From Desulfobacter sp. (lineage in GTDB: Bacteria; Desulfobacterota; Desulfobacteria; Desulfobacterales; Desulfobacteraceae), in NCBI GenBank assembly GCA_030145005.1, contig JAQYWJ010000152.1:1-5480 (forward strand): 5,480 bases of DNA, read 5' to 3'. The translations under genes were made by a program, and so were the position numbers. Numbering within the stretch: the stretch's first letter is position 1; every line of letters starts with the position of its first letter. Shown here in pieces: positions 1 to 5,480 of this stretch. The notes beneath the pieces were generated by a model. It was not told the DNA's origin and searched no databases. It saw only the letters and a list, made by a program, of their open reading frames with translations.

Positions 1-211
1 GATCATCAAATCCGTATTGTTCCATATAATACGCTTTCTGGGCCTCGGTGAATTCCGGCAGGTCCTCACCTTCATCCCCGGACACATGAACAAAAGGGTC
101 CCCGGGCATCATCCTCGGCAAAAGGAAATTCAGGGTAATGATCACCCACACCGTCACCAGGTATGAAACCACCCGGCCGGATGCCGCTCCGCTGGTTTTA
201 TTTTCTTTCAT
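1..211 (-). CDS. ABC transporter permease, DppB/OppB type (N-terminal 70 residues, cut by window edge)
   Basis: This is the start of an inner-membrane permease of the peptide/nickel ABC importer class; the reading frame is open from its ATG (211-209) to position 1, so the gene continues outside the window. After a short polar N-terminus rich in K, S and G, one hydrophobic segment (about residues 14-31) forms the expected first membrane helix. It is followed by NFLLPRMMPGDPF (28-40), the conserved segment that follows helix 1 in DppB/OppB/NikB proteins, and then by an acidic stretch leading to a QYGFD segment (65-69), matching the family's usual 'YGLD'-like position. The ATG lies one base after the stop of the binding-protein gene (TGA-T-ATG). 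I see no good Shine-Dalgarno sequence, so translation probably depends on coupling to the upstream gene. The permease should work with the binding protein encoded just upstream; a DppC-type permease and two ATPases would be expected further left. Family assignment is strong; substrate is unknown. Confidence 0.87.
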   Translation of the reverse strand, partial: MKENKTSGAASGRVVSYLVTVWVIITLNFLLPRMMPGDPFVHVSGDEGEDLPEFTEAQKAYYMEQYGFDD

Positions 212-215
212 ATCA
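209..215 (-). promoter_or_regulatory. Stop/start junction TGA-T-ATG between binding protein and permease
   Basis: The stop codon of the substrate-binding protein (215-213) is separated from the permease ATG (211-209) by one base. Upstream of this ATG there is only an A-rich tract (around 221-226) and no convincing Shine-Dalgarno motif. This arrangement is typical of termination-reinitiation coupling, which would link permease synthesis to translation of the binding protein. The coupling is inferred from spacing alone. Confidence 0.6.
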
Positions 216-1832
216 GCGCCATTTTTTCCAATCTAAATAAGAAAGCTTGCCGTGCGCCGGACTGTGGTGGTCAAACATGAATATCCACCCGTCGTACTTG
301 GCCGGCCGGAACACGGTGTACCCCGTGGTATAAAACAGCGGGATCTCAGGCACCTCTTCTGCAGCCATCTGCTGGATCTTTACAACCAGTTTCCGTCGTT
401 TTTCAGGATCGGTTTGAGAGCGCTGGGCTTTCAGTTGTTGTCTCAGGGCCGGAGATGCCAACCCTGAACCGCCGGAAGCCGAGGGCGAGCTGGATTTCTT
501 AATATCCCCCGTACAGTGGGCAATCAGATAATCCGGATCATTTCCCCATCCGCCGTGGCCAATGATGGCCAGATCGTAATTCTGATTTCTGACCTGGCTG
601 TCCCGGGTTTTTCCGTTACAGCTCTTGATACGGATACCCACGCCCACAGCAGCCAGGCGCTGTTTTAAAATTTCAGCCATCCGGACTTCGCCGCCGGCAC
701 ATAAAAGATCAAAGGCAAGGGGCTTGCCGTCAGGCCCTGTCCGGACAGTGCCCTTGGTCAGGGTGAACCCGGCCTGGTCCAAAAGTTTGCCTGCCTTTTC
801 GGGATTAAAATCATAGGATTTTACGTTTTGGGCTGCCATGACATGATCCGGCGGCAGAATTCCGGCCCGGCCGGGCAGGGCCGCACCCCTGGCCACCTTG
901 GCCACGAGTTCGTCAAGGTCAATGGCATAGGCAAAGGCCTGGCGGACCTGAACAATTCCGGCCGGACCGGAAAGATTCCGGTTGAACATCAGCCGGTATC
1001 CCCAGAATCCCGGACTCTTAAGGATCTTATGTTCGGGATTGTTCTGAAATCTGGGCAAAAGGTCCGGGGAGACGCGGATCATGTCTATTTCGTGCTTTTG
1101 GTAGGCCAGAATGGGCTGGCTCACCGGGATGAATTCCAGCCGTTTGACCCGAACAGCCGGTCCCCAGAAATCCTTAAACGCCTCAAATCGATAGGCGCCG
1201 TGTTCCCGACTGTAGCCGGTGAGCCGGTAAGGGCCTGTGCCGATCACAGCCTCCGGTTTGGTAAACGTTTTGGGATTGTCCACCTTCTCCCATATGTGTT
1301 TGGGGATAATACGGCTGGTGCTGAGGCTGTAAAGCATTGATGCGGTCGGCGTCTTCAAGGTTACCTTGATCCGGTTGTCTTCAAGTATCTCAACCCGGTC
1401 GATCCGGTCAAACACATAGGACCAGGTCATGGGGAAGCGGGTGGCATAATCCAGGGAAAAGGCCACATCTTCAGGTGTCATGGGTGTGCCGTCATGCCAT
1501 TTGACCCCCTGGCGAAGTGTGAATATGTAAGCCTTTCCCTGGTTTTCAATCTGCCAGGATGTGGCCAGCCAGGGGATAAGCCCTTGGGCGCCGCGTTCCA
1601 GCAGACTGTCGAAGATCCGGCACATTTTAAATCCCCCGGGGCCCCTGGGATAATGGGCGTAGGGGGTGGGGTATCCCCAGTCCCCTCCGGCCAGGCGGAT
1701 GACCTCCACCACCTGGCCGGCCCGGGAGCCGGTCGAGGTATCGGCATTGAGTGCCGGAATCAGAAAGAACAGACATAAAGCCAGAGTAACCAGGCACTGG
1801 AGCAATTTATACCTTGCCGGTTTATATGCCAT
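213..1832 (-). CDS. ABC transporter substrate-binding protein, SBP_bac_5 family (DppA/OppA/NikA-like)
   Basis: A 539-residue periplasmic solute-binding protein, the usual length for this family. A signal peptide is clear: basic n-region (K4, R7, K9), hydrophobic core about 10-27, and likely cleavage after ALNA (27-30). There is no lipobox, so it should be soluble in the periplasm. Family landmarks in order: FTLRQGVKWHDGTPMTPEDV (104-123), the classic SBP_bac_5 signature; GTGPYRL (198-204); NPEKAGKLLDQAGF (343-356); HGGWGNDPDY (426-435) in the region that often lines the ligand pocket; and IPLFYTTGYTVF (497-508). The mature N-terminus (GDWGYPTPYAHYPRGPGG, 50-67) does not look like E. coli NikA, so a nickel assignment should not be assumed. 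The C-terminus carries DHHSPAHG (521-528). A serine/glycine-rich stretch lies at 447-460. The ATG (1832-1830) has a strong GGAGG five bases upstream and overlaps the methyltransferase gene by 11 bases. Ligand could be a peptide, metal chelate or metallophore. Confidence 0.93.
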   Translation of the reverse strand: MAYKPARYKLLQCLVTLALCLFFLIPALNADTSTGSRAGQVVEVIRLAGGDWGYPTPYAHYPRGPGGFKMCRIFDSLLERGAQGLIPWLATSWQIENQGKAYIFTLRQGVKWHDGTPMTPEDVAFSLDYATRFPMTWSYVFDRIDRVEILEDNRIKVTLKTPTASMLYSLSTSRIIPKHIWEKVDNPKTFTKPEAVIGTGPYRLTGYSREHGAYRFEAFKDFWGPAVRVKRLEFIPVSQPILAYQKHEIDMIRVSPDLLPRFQNNPEHKILKSPGFWGYRLMFNRNLSGPAGIVQVRQAFAYAIDLDELVAKVARGAALPGRAGILPPDHVMAAQNVKSYDFNPEKAGKLLDQAGFTLTKGTVRTGPDGKPLAFDLLCAGGEVRMAEILKQRLAAVGVGIRIKSCNGKTRDSQVRNQNYDLAIIGHGGWGNDPDYLIAHCTGDIKKSSSPSASGGSGLASPALRQQLKAQRSQTDPEKRRKLVVKIQQMAAEEVPEIPLFYTTGYTVFRPAKYDGWIFMFDHHSPAHGKLSYLDWKKWR

Positions 1833-2736
1833 CAGGCCCTCCCCGGTTGGTTTTGCGGTCTTCGTGAACGGACCAGGTCATGACACCCCGGCAGACCGGT
1901 GCGGCAGGCACATATTCGCCGTTAACACACCGGGTGTCCACGTAGTCGGCAATGATTTGTTCCGCCTCCTGGGTGATCTCCATATGGGGTTGGAAAAACC
2001 GGATAATGTGGCGGATGGTATGATCCCTGTCCCAGTTGATCTCTTTGTTCCACCAGGAAAAGGTGATGTCCGGACGAAATCCCATGGCATAGACCAGGTT
2101 GAACGGATAAATGATATCCATGTGTCTCTGGGGCATGGGCCGGTCGAAAAATGTCTCCCACAGCGGTGCAAACTGCTGATTCATGCCGGGACCGGAAAAG
2201 GCGCTCATATAGCAGTAATGGCCGGAGGCTGCCATCAGTTTCATGACGGCGTCAGGTCCGTCAATGCCGGGCGTCATGGAGGCAAATACCAGATTAAATG
2301 CCTTTTCCCATCCCTGTTCGGCCAAATTCGTTTCCTGCCAGGTTTGCTGGACAATGCTGATATTGTTGACCTTTTCTTTTTCAATCCTTTCAGACATGAT
2401 GTCGATCATGCCGCCCGAAGGTTCAAGGGCTGTGACATGGGCACAGATTCCGGACAGGGGCAGGGCCCAGGATCCCGGGCCTGCGCCAATATCCAGGACC
2501 CGGGTTTTTGGGGTCACAATCCCTTTGTCCACAAGCTGTTTAAGGGTGGCATCCCGCCCGGCGGCCGCTTTTTCTCCGCTGGTTCTTTGGGCAAAATCCT
2601 TTGCCATGCTATCCCATCTGTCCATGGCGGAGGTGCCGGGCGCCTCCGCCTTTGGCGGCTGTTCAGACCTGGACCGCTTAATGATGTCCAGCCACTGGTT
2701 TTCCCAGAATGTCCGGGAATTTTCTTGTATTTCCAT
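1822..2736 (-). CDS. Class I SAM-dependent methyltransferase, substrate unknown
   Basis: A 304-residue protein with a Rossmann-type methyltransferase core. Motif I, the SAM glycine-rich loop, is VLDIGAGPG (80-88). The end of the second strand is ALEPS (103-107), with E105 as the expected acidic residue contacting the SAM ribose. The fourth strand is FNLVFASM (147-154), and HYCYMSAF (173-180) fits a later core strand. Upstream, the WDSMAKDFAQR segment (41-51) is an N-terminal cap helix common in small-molecule methyltransferases. The C-terminal third is unusual, with an aromatic patch FSWWNKEINW (226-235) and a HIIRFF helix (243-248), and may form the substrate lid. No signal peptide or membrane segment is seen, so it is cytoplasmic. 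It sits 15 bases after the receptor gene and overlaps the binding-protein gene by 11 bases. The context suggests it modifies the imported ligand or something linked to its use. I do not recognise a named family; fold confidence is high, substrate confidence is low. Confidence 0.9.
   Translation of the reverse strand: MEIQENSRTFWENQWLDIIKRSRSEQPPKAEAPGTSAMDRWDSMAKDFAQRTSGEKAAAGRDATLKQLVDKGIVTPKTRVLDIGAGPGSWALPLSGICAHVTALEPSGGMIDIMSERIEKEKVNNISIVQQTWQETNLAEQGWEKAFNLVFASMTPGIDGPDAVMKLMAASGHYCYMSAFSGPGMNQQFAPLWETFFDRPMPQRHMDIIYPFNLVYAMGFRPDITFSWWNKEINWDRDHTIRHIIRFFQPHMEITQEAEQIIADYVDTRCVNGEYVPAAPVCRGVMTWSVHEDRKTNRGGPDGI
1838..1842 (-). promoter_or_regulatory. Ribosome binding site for the substrate-binding protein
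   Basis: On the minus strand a GGGGAGGG tract precedes the ATG at 1832 with a five-base spacer from GGAGG. It lies within the last codons of the methyltransferase gene. This supports the start codon chosen and means the binding protein can be initiated independently despite the 11-base gene overlap. Confidence 0.75.
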
Positions 2737-2743
2737 AATAGAT

Positions 2744-2748
2744 TCCTT
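2744..2748 (-). promoter_or_regulatory. Ribosome binding site for the methyltransferase
   Basis: AAGGA on the minus strand lies seven bases before the ATG at 2736-2734, inside the 15-base gap after the receptor stop codon TAA (2754-2752). It supports that start and leaves no room for a separate promoter or terminator between the two genes. Confidence 0.75.
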
Positions 2749-2751
2749 TCT

Positions 2752-4908
2752 TTAAATTTTAATGCTGAATGTGATGCCAAACGTCCGGTCTGTGGCGGGA
2801 TACCCCGTGCTGTCATAATAGTCTTCGTCCAGCAGGTTCTTGACATAGACGTTCACGGTGCCGTTTTTCAGCCGGCCAAGCTGTTCAAAACATTTGTATT
2901 CAACACCGACATCCACCACACTGTGGGCCGGGATATCCACCTCGTAAAAATTCCAGACATCATCGGCAATCTCTTCGGAGACCTCGGTGGTTTCATCGCT
3001 CTGGTAGGTGTAATCCAGCATCAGGGTTGTTTTTTCGTTAAAGGCATAGCGCAATCCAATCCCGACCTGGTGCTCGGCCCGCTGGTCCAGTTCGGTCTCC
3101 CCGGCCGGTTCATCCCCCTGATTTTCGAACTTCTGCCAGGCCCAGCTCAGATAAAAAGAGAGTTCCGGTGTAACATTGCCTGACAGCTCAAGCGTGGTGC
3201 CATGGCGGTAGACTTCATCCAGGTTGATTTTATAGTCGCTGTATCGCAGAGCCCCGGCATCGGTGCCTGAATACTTGGCATAGCTCCTGTTCGTGGCGAT
3301 GAAATCCTTGATGTCGTAAAACGCATACCCGGCTTTCAGGTTAATGTTGCCCCAGAGCCTGCGGTTTAAAATCAGGTCATATCCCACCCCGTGTTCCGGT
3401 TCCAGGGTAATACCGGCAGGCCGTCCCTGGGGGTTGTAATCACCGTGGTAGTCCGGGGCGTGCCAGATTTTACTGATACCGGCGGAAAGGGTGGTGTCCC
3501 GGAACCAGGCACCTAAGTGGTCCATATACCAGGTTGTCAGGGATTTGGGGATGATCTCGTCAAATTCCCGTTCCACATATTTGTCGTAATATGTATTGTG
3601 CGGCTTGCCGTTGGACCAGTTGCTGACCCAGGTATTGACATCCTCATACCGTAACCCCAGAGTCATGTCCACATGGGGAATAATGCCGAACTTATGCTGG
3701 ACAAAGGCGCCTTTTTTGCGGACTCTCTCTTTTTTGCTGTCGTCCACACCCTCGTCAAAAAGCTGGGTAAAGTCAACACCAATGGTGGTTTCACCCCCGG
3801 CCCACGTGATTTCGTCCGTAATTTTGCCGCCCTGCTGCCACCAGTCCGTTTCCATGGAACTCAGTTCGGTACCCTTAGACGGATCGGTTGTATCCACCAA
3901 TTCTAAATAGGCGCGGTCACGGGTCTCCTCCCCGTAATAAGCGCCCACGAAAATTCGATTGATGCCCAGGGTCTGGGCATAGTTAAAACGGTAAGTCTCG
4001 GCAGTGCTGTCCCAGGTGGGGTTCTGCCAGGGATCCCAGACACTGCCCGTTACCTCGGGGTAACCGGAATCATAGTCGATTTCACCCTCTTTTGTTTTTC
4101 CGGGATTATTGACCGGTGAATCCCGTTCAATATCTGATAATGAGGCGGAAACGGTGATATATCCATCTCCGGGCAGTATAAATCCCAGACGCCCGAACCC
4201 GATGTTGGTTTCGGTCTCATTGTTGCGCAGGTACCCGTCCGTCATATAATTCTGGTATGCGATATCGTAAATAAATTTTTCCACCCCACCCTGGATGACG
4301 GCTGTATTGGAAAAGGTATCATATGACCGGTATCCCGTTGTATACGTTAACTCCGGCACCCAGGTCTGGTATGCCTTGGGGGTCTTTGTTTTCATGTTTA
4401 AGACCCCGCCGATGCTTTTGGCATCGAACAGGGCGGAATGGGGTCCGGGGAGGATTTCAACGGACTCCAGCAAAAACGCGGGCAGTTGGGCCCAGTCCAC
4501 AATGTTGCTTGACTTCCGGCCGCCGGTTTTCTGAATGGTCACCCCGTCCATGGCCGTGACAAACCGTTTGGCGCTGAACCCGTTCAGATAAACGCTGTCC
4601 ACCCCGGGATCCAGGTCTGATGCCCCTCTGAAATCCACCATGGCATTGGTTTTAATCGCATCTAAAATATAGGTGGGCTCTCCGATGAATGTGATCTCTT
4701 CAAGTTCAATGGTGGTGTGGGACGGTGTTGTTTTATACCCTTGGACCCGAGCCTCGCCTTCCACAACCATCTCTTCTATTTCTTGAATTTTTGCGTTCAC
4801 CGTGTCTTCGTCGGTCTTTTTTTCATCCGCCTGCAAAGGGCTTATACAAAAGAGGAACAACATCAGGGTTGCTGCAAACGTGCAGCCTTTCAGTAAGTGA
4901 TTCTTCAA
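2752..4908 (-). CDS. TonB-dependent outer-membrane receptor
   Basis: An outer-membrane active-transport receptor, 718 residues from the TTG chosen here or 732 from an upstream in-frame ATG at 4950. The TTG (4908-4906) is preferred because AAGGAG ends six bases before it, while the ATG has no Shine-Dalgarno. It also gives a standard signal peptide of 27 residues ending SPLQA before the mature DEKK. Numbering from the TTG: a TonB-box-like EEMVVEGEA at about 45-53; a plug domain at about 69-178 with VYLNGFSAKRF (106-116), MDGVTIQKTGG (120-130), the EILPGPHSALFD motif (151-162) and IGGVLNMKTKTPK (166-178); then a beta-barrel with alternating aromatic strands, including EPEHGVGYDLIL (503-514) and VKNLLDEDYY (689-698), both typical of receptor barrels. 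The last residue is Ile (FSIKI), not the common Phe. It follows the TPR gene and precedes a methyltransferase and an ABC binding protein. The ligand is not evident: a metal chelate or metallophore is plausible, and corrinoid is less supported. Confidence 0.93.
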   Translation of the reverse strand: MKNHLLKGCTFAATLMLFLFCISPLQADEKKTDEDTVNAKIQEIEEMVVEGEARVQGYKTTPSHTTIELEEITFIGEPTYILDAIKTNAMVDFRGASDLDPGVDSVYLNGFSAKRFVTAMDGVTIQKTGGRKSSNIVDWAQLPAFLLESVEILPGPHSALFDAKSIGGVLNMKTKTPKAYQTWVPELTYTTGYRSYDTFSNTAVIQGGVEKFIYDIAYQNYMTDGYLRNNETETNIGFGRLGFILPGDGYITVSASLSDIERDSPVNNPGKTKEGEIDYDSGYPEVTGSVWDPWQNPTWDSTAETYRFNYAQTLGINRIFVGAYYGEETRDRAYLELVDTTDPSKGTELSSMETDWWQQGGKITDEITWAGGETTIGVDFTQLFDEGVDDSKKERVRKKGAFVQHKFGIIPHVDMTLGLRYEDVNTWVSNWSNGKPHNTYYDKYVEREFDEIIPKSLTTWYMDHLGAWFRDTTLSAGISKIWHAPDYHGDYNPQGRPAGITLEPEHGVGYDLILNRRLWGNINLKAGYAFYDIKDFIATNRSYAKYSGTDAGALRYSDYKINLDEVYRHGTTLELSGNVTPELSFYLSWAWQKFENQGDEPAGETELDQRAEHQVGIGLRYAFNEKTTLMLDYTYQSDETTEVSEEIADDVWNFYEVDIPAHSVVDVGVEYKCFEQLGRLKNGTVNVYVKNLLDEDYYDSTGYPATDRTFGITFSIKI

Positions 4909-4914
4909 CACCGT

Positions 4915-4920
4915 CTCCTT
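4915..4920 (-). promoter_or_regulatory. Ribosome binding site that points to a TTG start for the receptor
   Basis: AAGGAG on the minus strand lies six bases before TTG at 4908-4906. The upstream in-frame ATGs at 4950 and 4938 have no purine-rich site at a suitable distance. The TTG start also removes a 14-residue polar extension (MTGNMPGNKKKETV) ahead of the signal peptide. The intervening in-frame GTG at 4911 is only three bases from the motif, which is too close. Confidence 0.65.
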
Positions 4921-4964
4921 CTTTTTGTTTCCTGGCATATTACCGGTCATTTAATAAGTTAACA

Positions 4965-5480
4965 TTACATCTGGGTGCTTCTGTTAAGCTGGGCAATGGC
5001 TGCCAGGGCATCCTTGTGGTGGCGTTTATATTGCGCAGCCTGTTCAAACGCGCTGCGGCTGGCAACAATATCGTTATATTGCCAGGCCGCATACCCGGCC
5101 ATCAGCCAAGCCTGCCCCTTTTGGGAACAATTTTTACGGGCAGCGCTCCTGAACGCCTTGTCCGCAGCCTTATAATTTTTTGTTTCGTATAGGATATCGC
5201 CTTTCAGCAGCAGAATTTCGGGATTTTTAGCCTGGGGATCAAGGCGGTTGAGCATTGCCAGGGCCTTGTCTCCCCGGCCCATCTGCCGGTAGGCACAAAC
5301 CAGTCGTTCGATCATCTGCCTGCTTTGGCTTAGGGAAGGCTTTTTTTCGGCCGGATCGGCAAGCAGGGTTTCATACATGCGAACGGCCCGGGCAGGGACG
5401 TTCAACTGAAGGCTTAGATCTGCAAACAGTTTTTTTTCCTGCCGGGTCAGCGGGGTTATAAAACTGTAGATGATCAGATC
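4965..5480 (-). CDS. Tetratricopeptide-repeat protein, C-terminal part (start outside window)
   Basis: The frame is open from the right edge to the stop TAA at 4967-4965, giving 171 visible residues; the true start lies beyond 5480. A possible TTG at 5405 is not a credible start, because the 25 codons before it are open and protein-like (LIIYSFITPLTRQEKKLFAD). Helix pairs of TPR type are visible: one at about 52-85 (ERLVCAYRQMGRGDKALAML), a second at about 86-118 (EILLLKGDILYETKNYKAAD) with the expected G, Y and A spacing, and a third at about 121-155 (AWLMAGYAAWQYNDIVASRS) followed by a short tail. TPR arrays are protein-protein docking scaffolds. Directly upstream of a TonB-dependent receptor, this protein may belong to a TonB/ExbB/ExbD energy-coupling module encoded to the right, a gene order I recall from Desulfobacterota but cannot check here. 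A signal peptide cannot be assessed without the N-terminus. It carries no catalytic motif. Confidence 0.82.
   Translation of the reverse strand, partial: DLIIYSFITPLTRQEKKLFADLSLQLNVPARAVRMYETLLADPAEKKPSLSQSRQMIERLVCAYRQMGRGDKALAMLNRLDPQAKNPEILLLKGDILYETKNYKAADKAFRSAARKNCSQKGQAWLMAGYAAWQYNDIVASRSAFEQAAQYKRHHKDALAAIAQLNRSTQM

Larger units (their letters stand above)
1..5480 (-). other. Single operon for cross-envelope ligand import (partial at both ends)
   Basis: All five genes share one strand and are nearly gapless: TPR to receptor about 56 bases (14 if the upstream ATG is used), receptor to methyltransferase 15 bases, methyltransferase to binding protein overlapping by 11 bases, and binding protein to permease 1 base. 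No terminator-like hairpin with a U-tract lies in any gap. The order outer-membrane receptor, cytoplasmic enzyme, periplasmic binding protein, inner-membrane permease describes a full import path plus one enzyme. The promoter should lie to the right of the window, and the second permease and ATPase genes to the left. Confidence 0.8.

Noticed and set aside
828..1340. A 170-codon plus-strand open frame opposite the binding-protein gene
   Set aside because: It lies wholly inside a well-supported SBP_bac_5 gene, has no recognisable protein features and no clear context of its own.
213..1832. Assigning the binding protein as nikA
   Set aside because: The N-terminal segment that is characteristic in E. 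coli NikA is replaced by a different GDWGYPTPYAHYPRGPGG segment. The family is shared by peptide, nickel, opine and other transporters, so the symbol would be unsupported.
1666..3183. A 505-codon open frame on the plus strand crossing the binding protein, methyltransferase and receptor genes
   Set aside because: It starts with GTG and its codons are in exact register with the methyltransferase and receptor codons on the other strand (the 15-base gap keeps the phase). It stays open over those genes because they avoid TTA, CTA and TCA codons, and it ends where the receptor uses a TCA serine codon. Its translation shows no domain and no conserved motif.
4049..4064. Perfect 6-base inverted repeat GTTACC-TCGG-GGTAAC, loosely like a NikR half-site pair
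   Set aside because: It lies deep inside the receptor coding sequence, the spacer is far shorter than in a NikR operator, and it encodes ordinary barrel-loop residues. Chance is the simpler explanation.
4951..4964. Possible promoter or terminator in the AT-rich gap after the TPR gene
   Set aside because: The gap is too short for a full promoter, and there is no stem followed by a U-tract. The GTTAAC palindrome is only six bases.
4725..5192. A 155-codon plus-strand open frame across the TPR/receptor junction
   Set aside because: It overlaps two supported minus-strand genes, its translation is low-complexity (Ser/Leu/Pro-rich) and it matches nothing I recognise.
5405..5405. TTG at 5405 as the start of the TPR gene
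   Set aside because: The same frame is open for 25 more codons to the window edge with protein-like sequence, and no ribosome binding site precedes the TTG, so the gene is simply cut by the window.
5430..5437. Run of eight A residues (minus strand) in the TPR gene, a possible slippage or phase-variation tract
   Set aside because: The run reads naturally as E-K-K within a continuous frame, and a single tract of eight is not unusual in coding DNA of this composition. No out-of-frame continuation of interest was seen.

Overview
The window is a compact, single-strand gene cluster read entirely on the minus strand, so in transcription order it runs from position 5480 down to 1. There are five genes. 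Three are complete and two are cut by the window edges. Every junction is very short (an 11-base overlap, and gaps of 1, 15 and about 56 bases), so this looks like the middle of one polycistronic operon whose promoter and terminator lie outside the window. No RNA genes, mobile elements, CRISPR arrays, rho-independent terminators or long non-coding stretches are visible.

In transcription order the genes are: (1) the 3' part of a tetratricopeptide-repeat (TPR) protein; (2) a TonB-dependent outer-membrane receptor with signal peptide, TonB box, plug and beta-barrel; (3) a cytoplasmic class I SAM-dependent methyltransferase; (4) an exported SBP_bac_5 family (DppA/OppA/NikA-like) substrate-binding protein; (5) the first 70 residues of a DppB/OppB-type ABC permease, whose gene continues past position 1.

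The layout suggests a complete cross-envelope import route. The receptor takes a ligand through the outer membrane using TonB energy, the binding protein captures it in the periplasm, and the ABC transporter starting at the left edge brings it into the cytoplasm, where the methyltransferase may act on it or on a partner. The ligand cannot be read from the sequence. Known members of these families make a metal chelate (for example nickel or cobalt), a small peptide or a metallophore plausible, but this is inference.

The organism is clearly a diderm bacterium because of the TonB-dependent receptor. Gene order, protein style and moderate GC content recall anaerobic Desulfobacterota (Desulfobacter-like sulfate reducers), in which TonB/ExbBD/TPR/receptor clusters next to peptide/nickel-type ABC transporters are, from memory, familiar. 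That placement is a judgement without database support. The most interesting point is the methyltransferase embedded between the receptor and the periplasmic binding protein. A receptor start codon that probably needs re-assignment is the main annotation issue.
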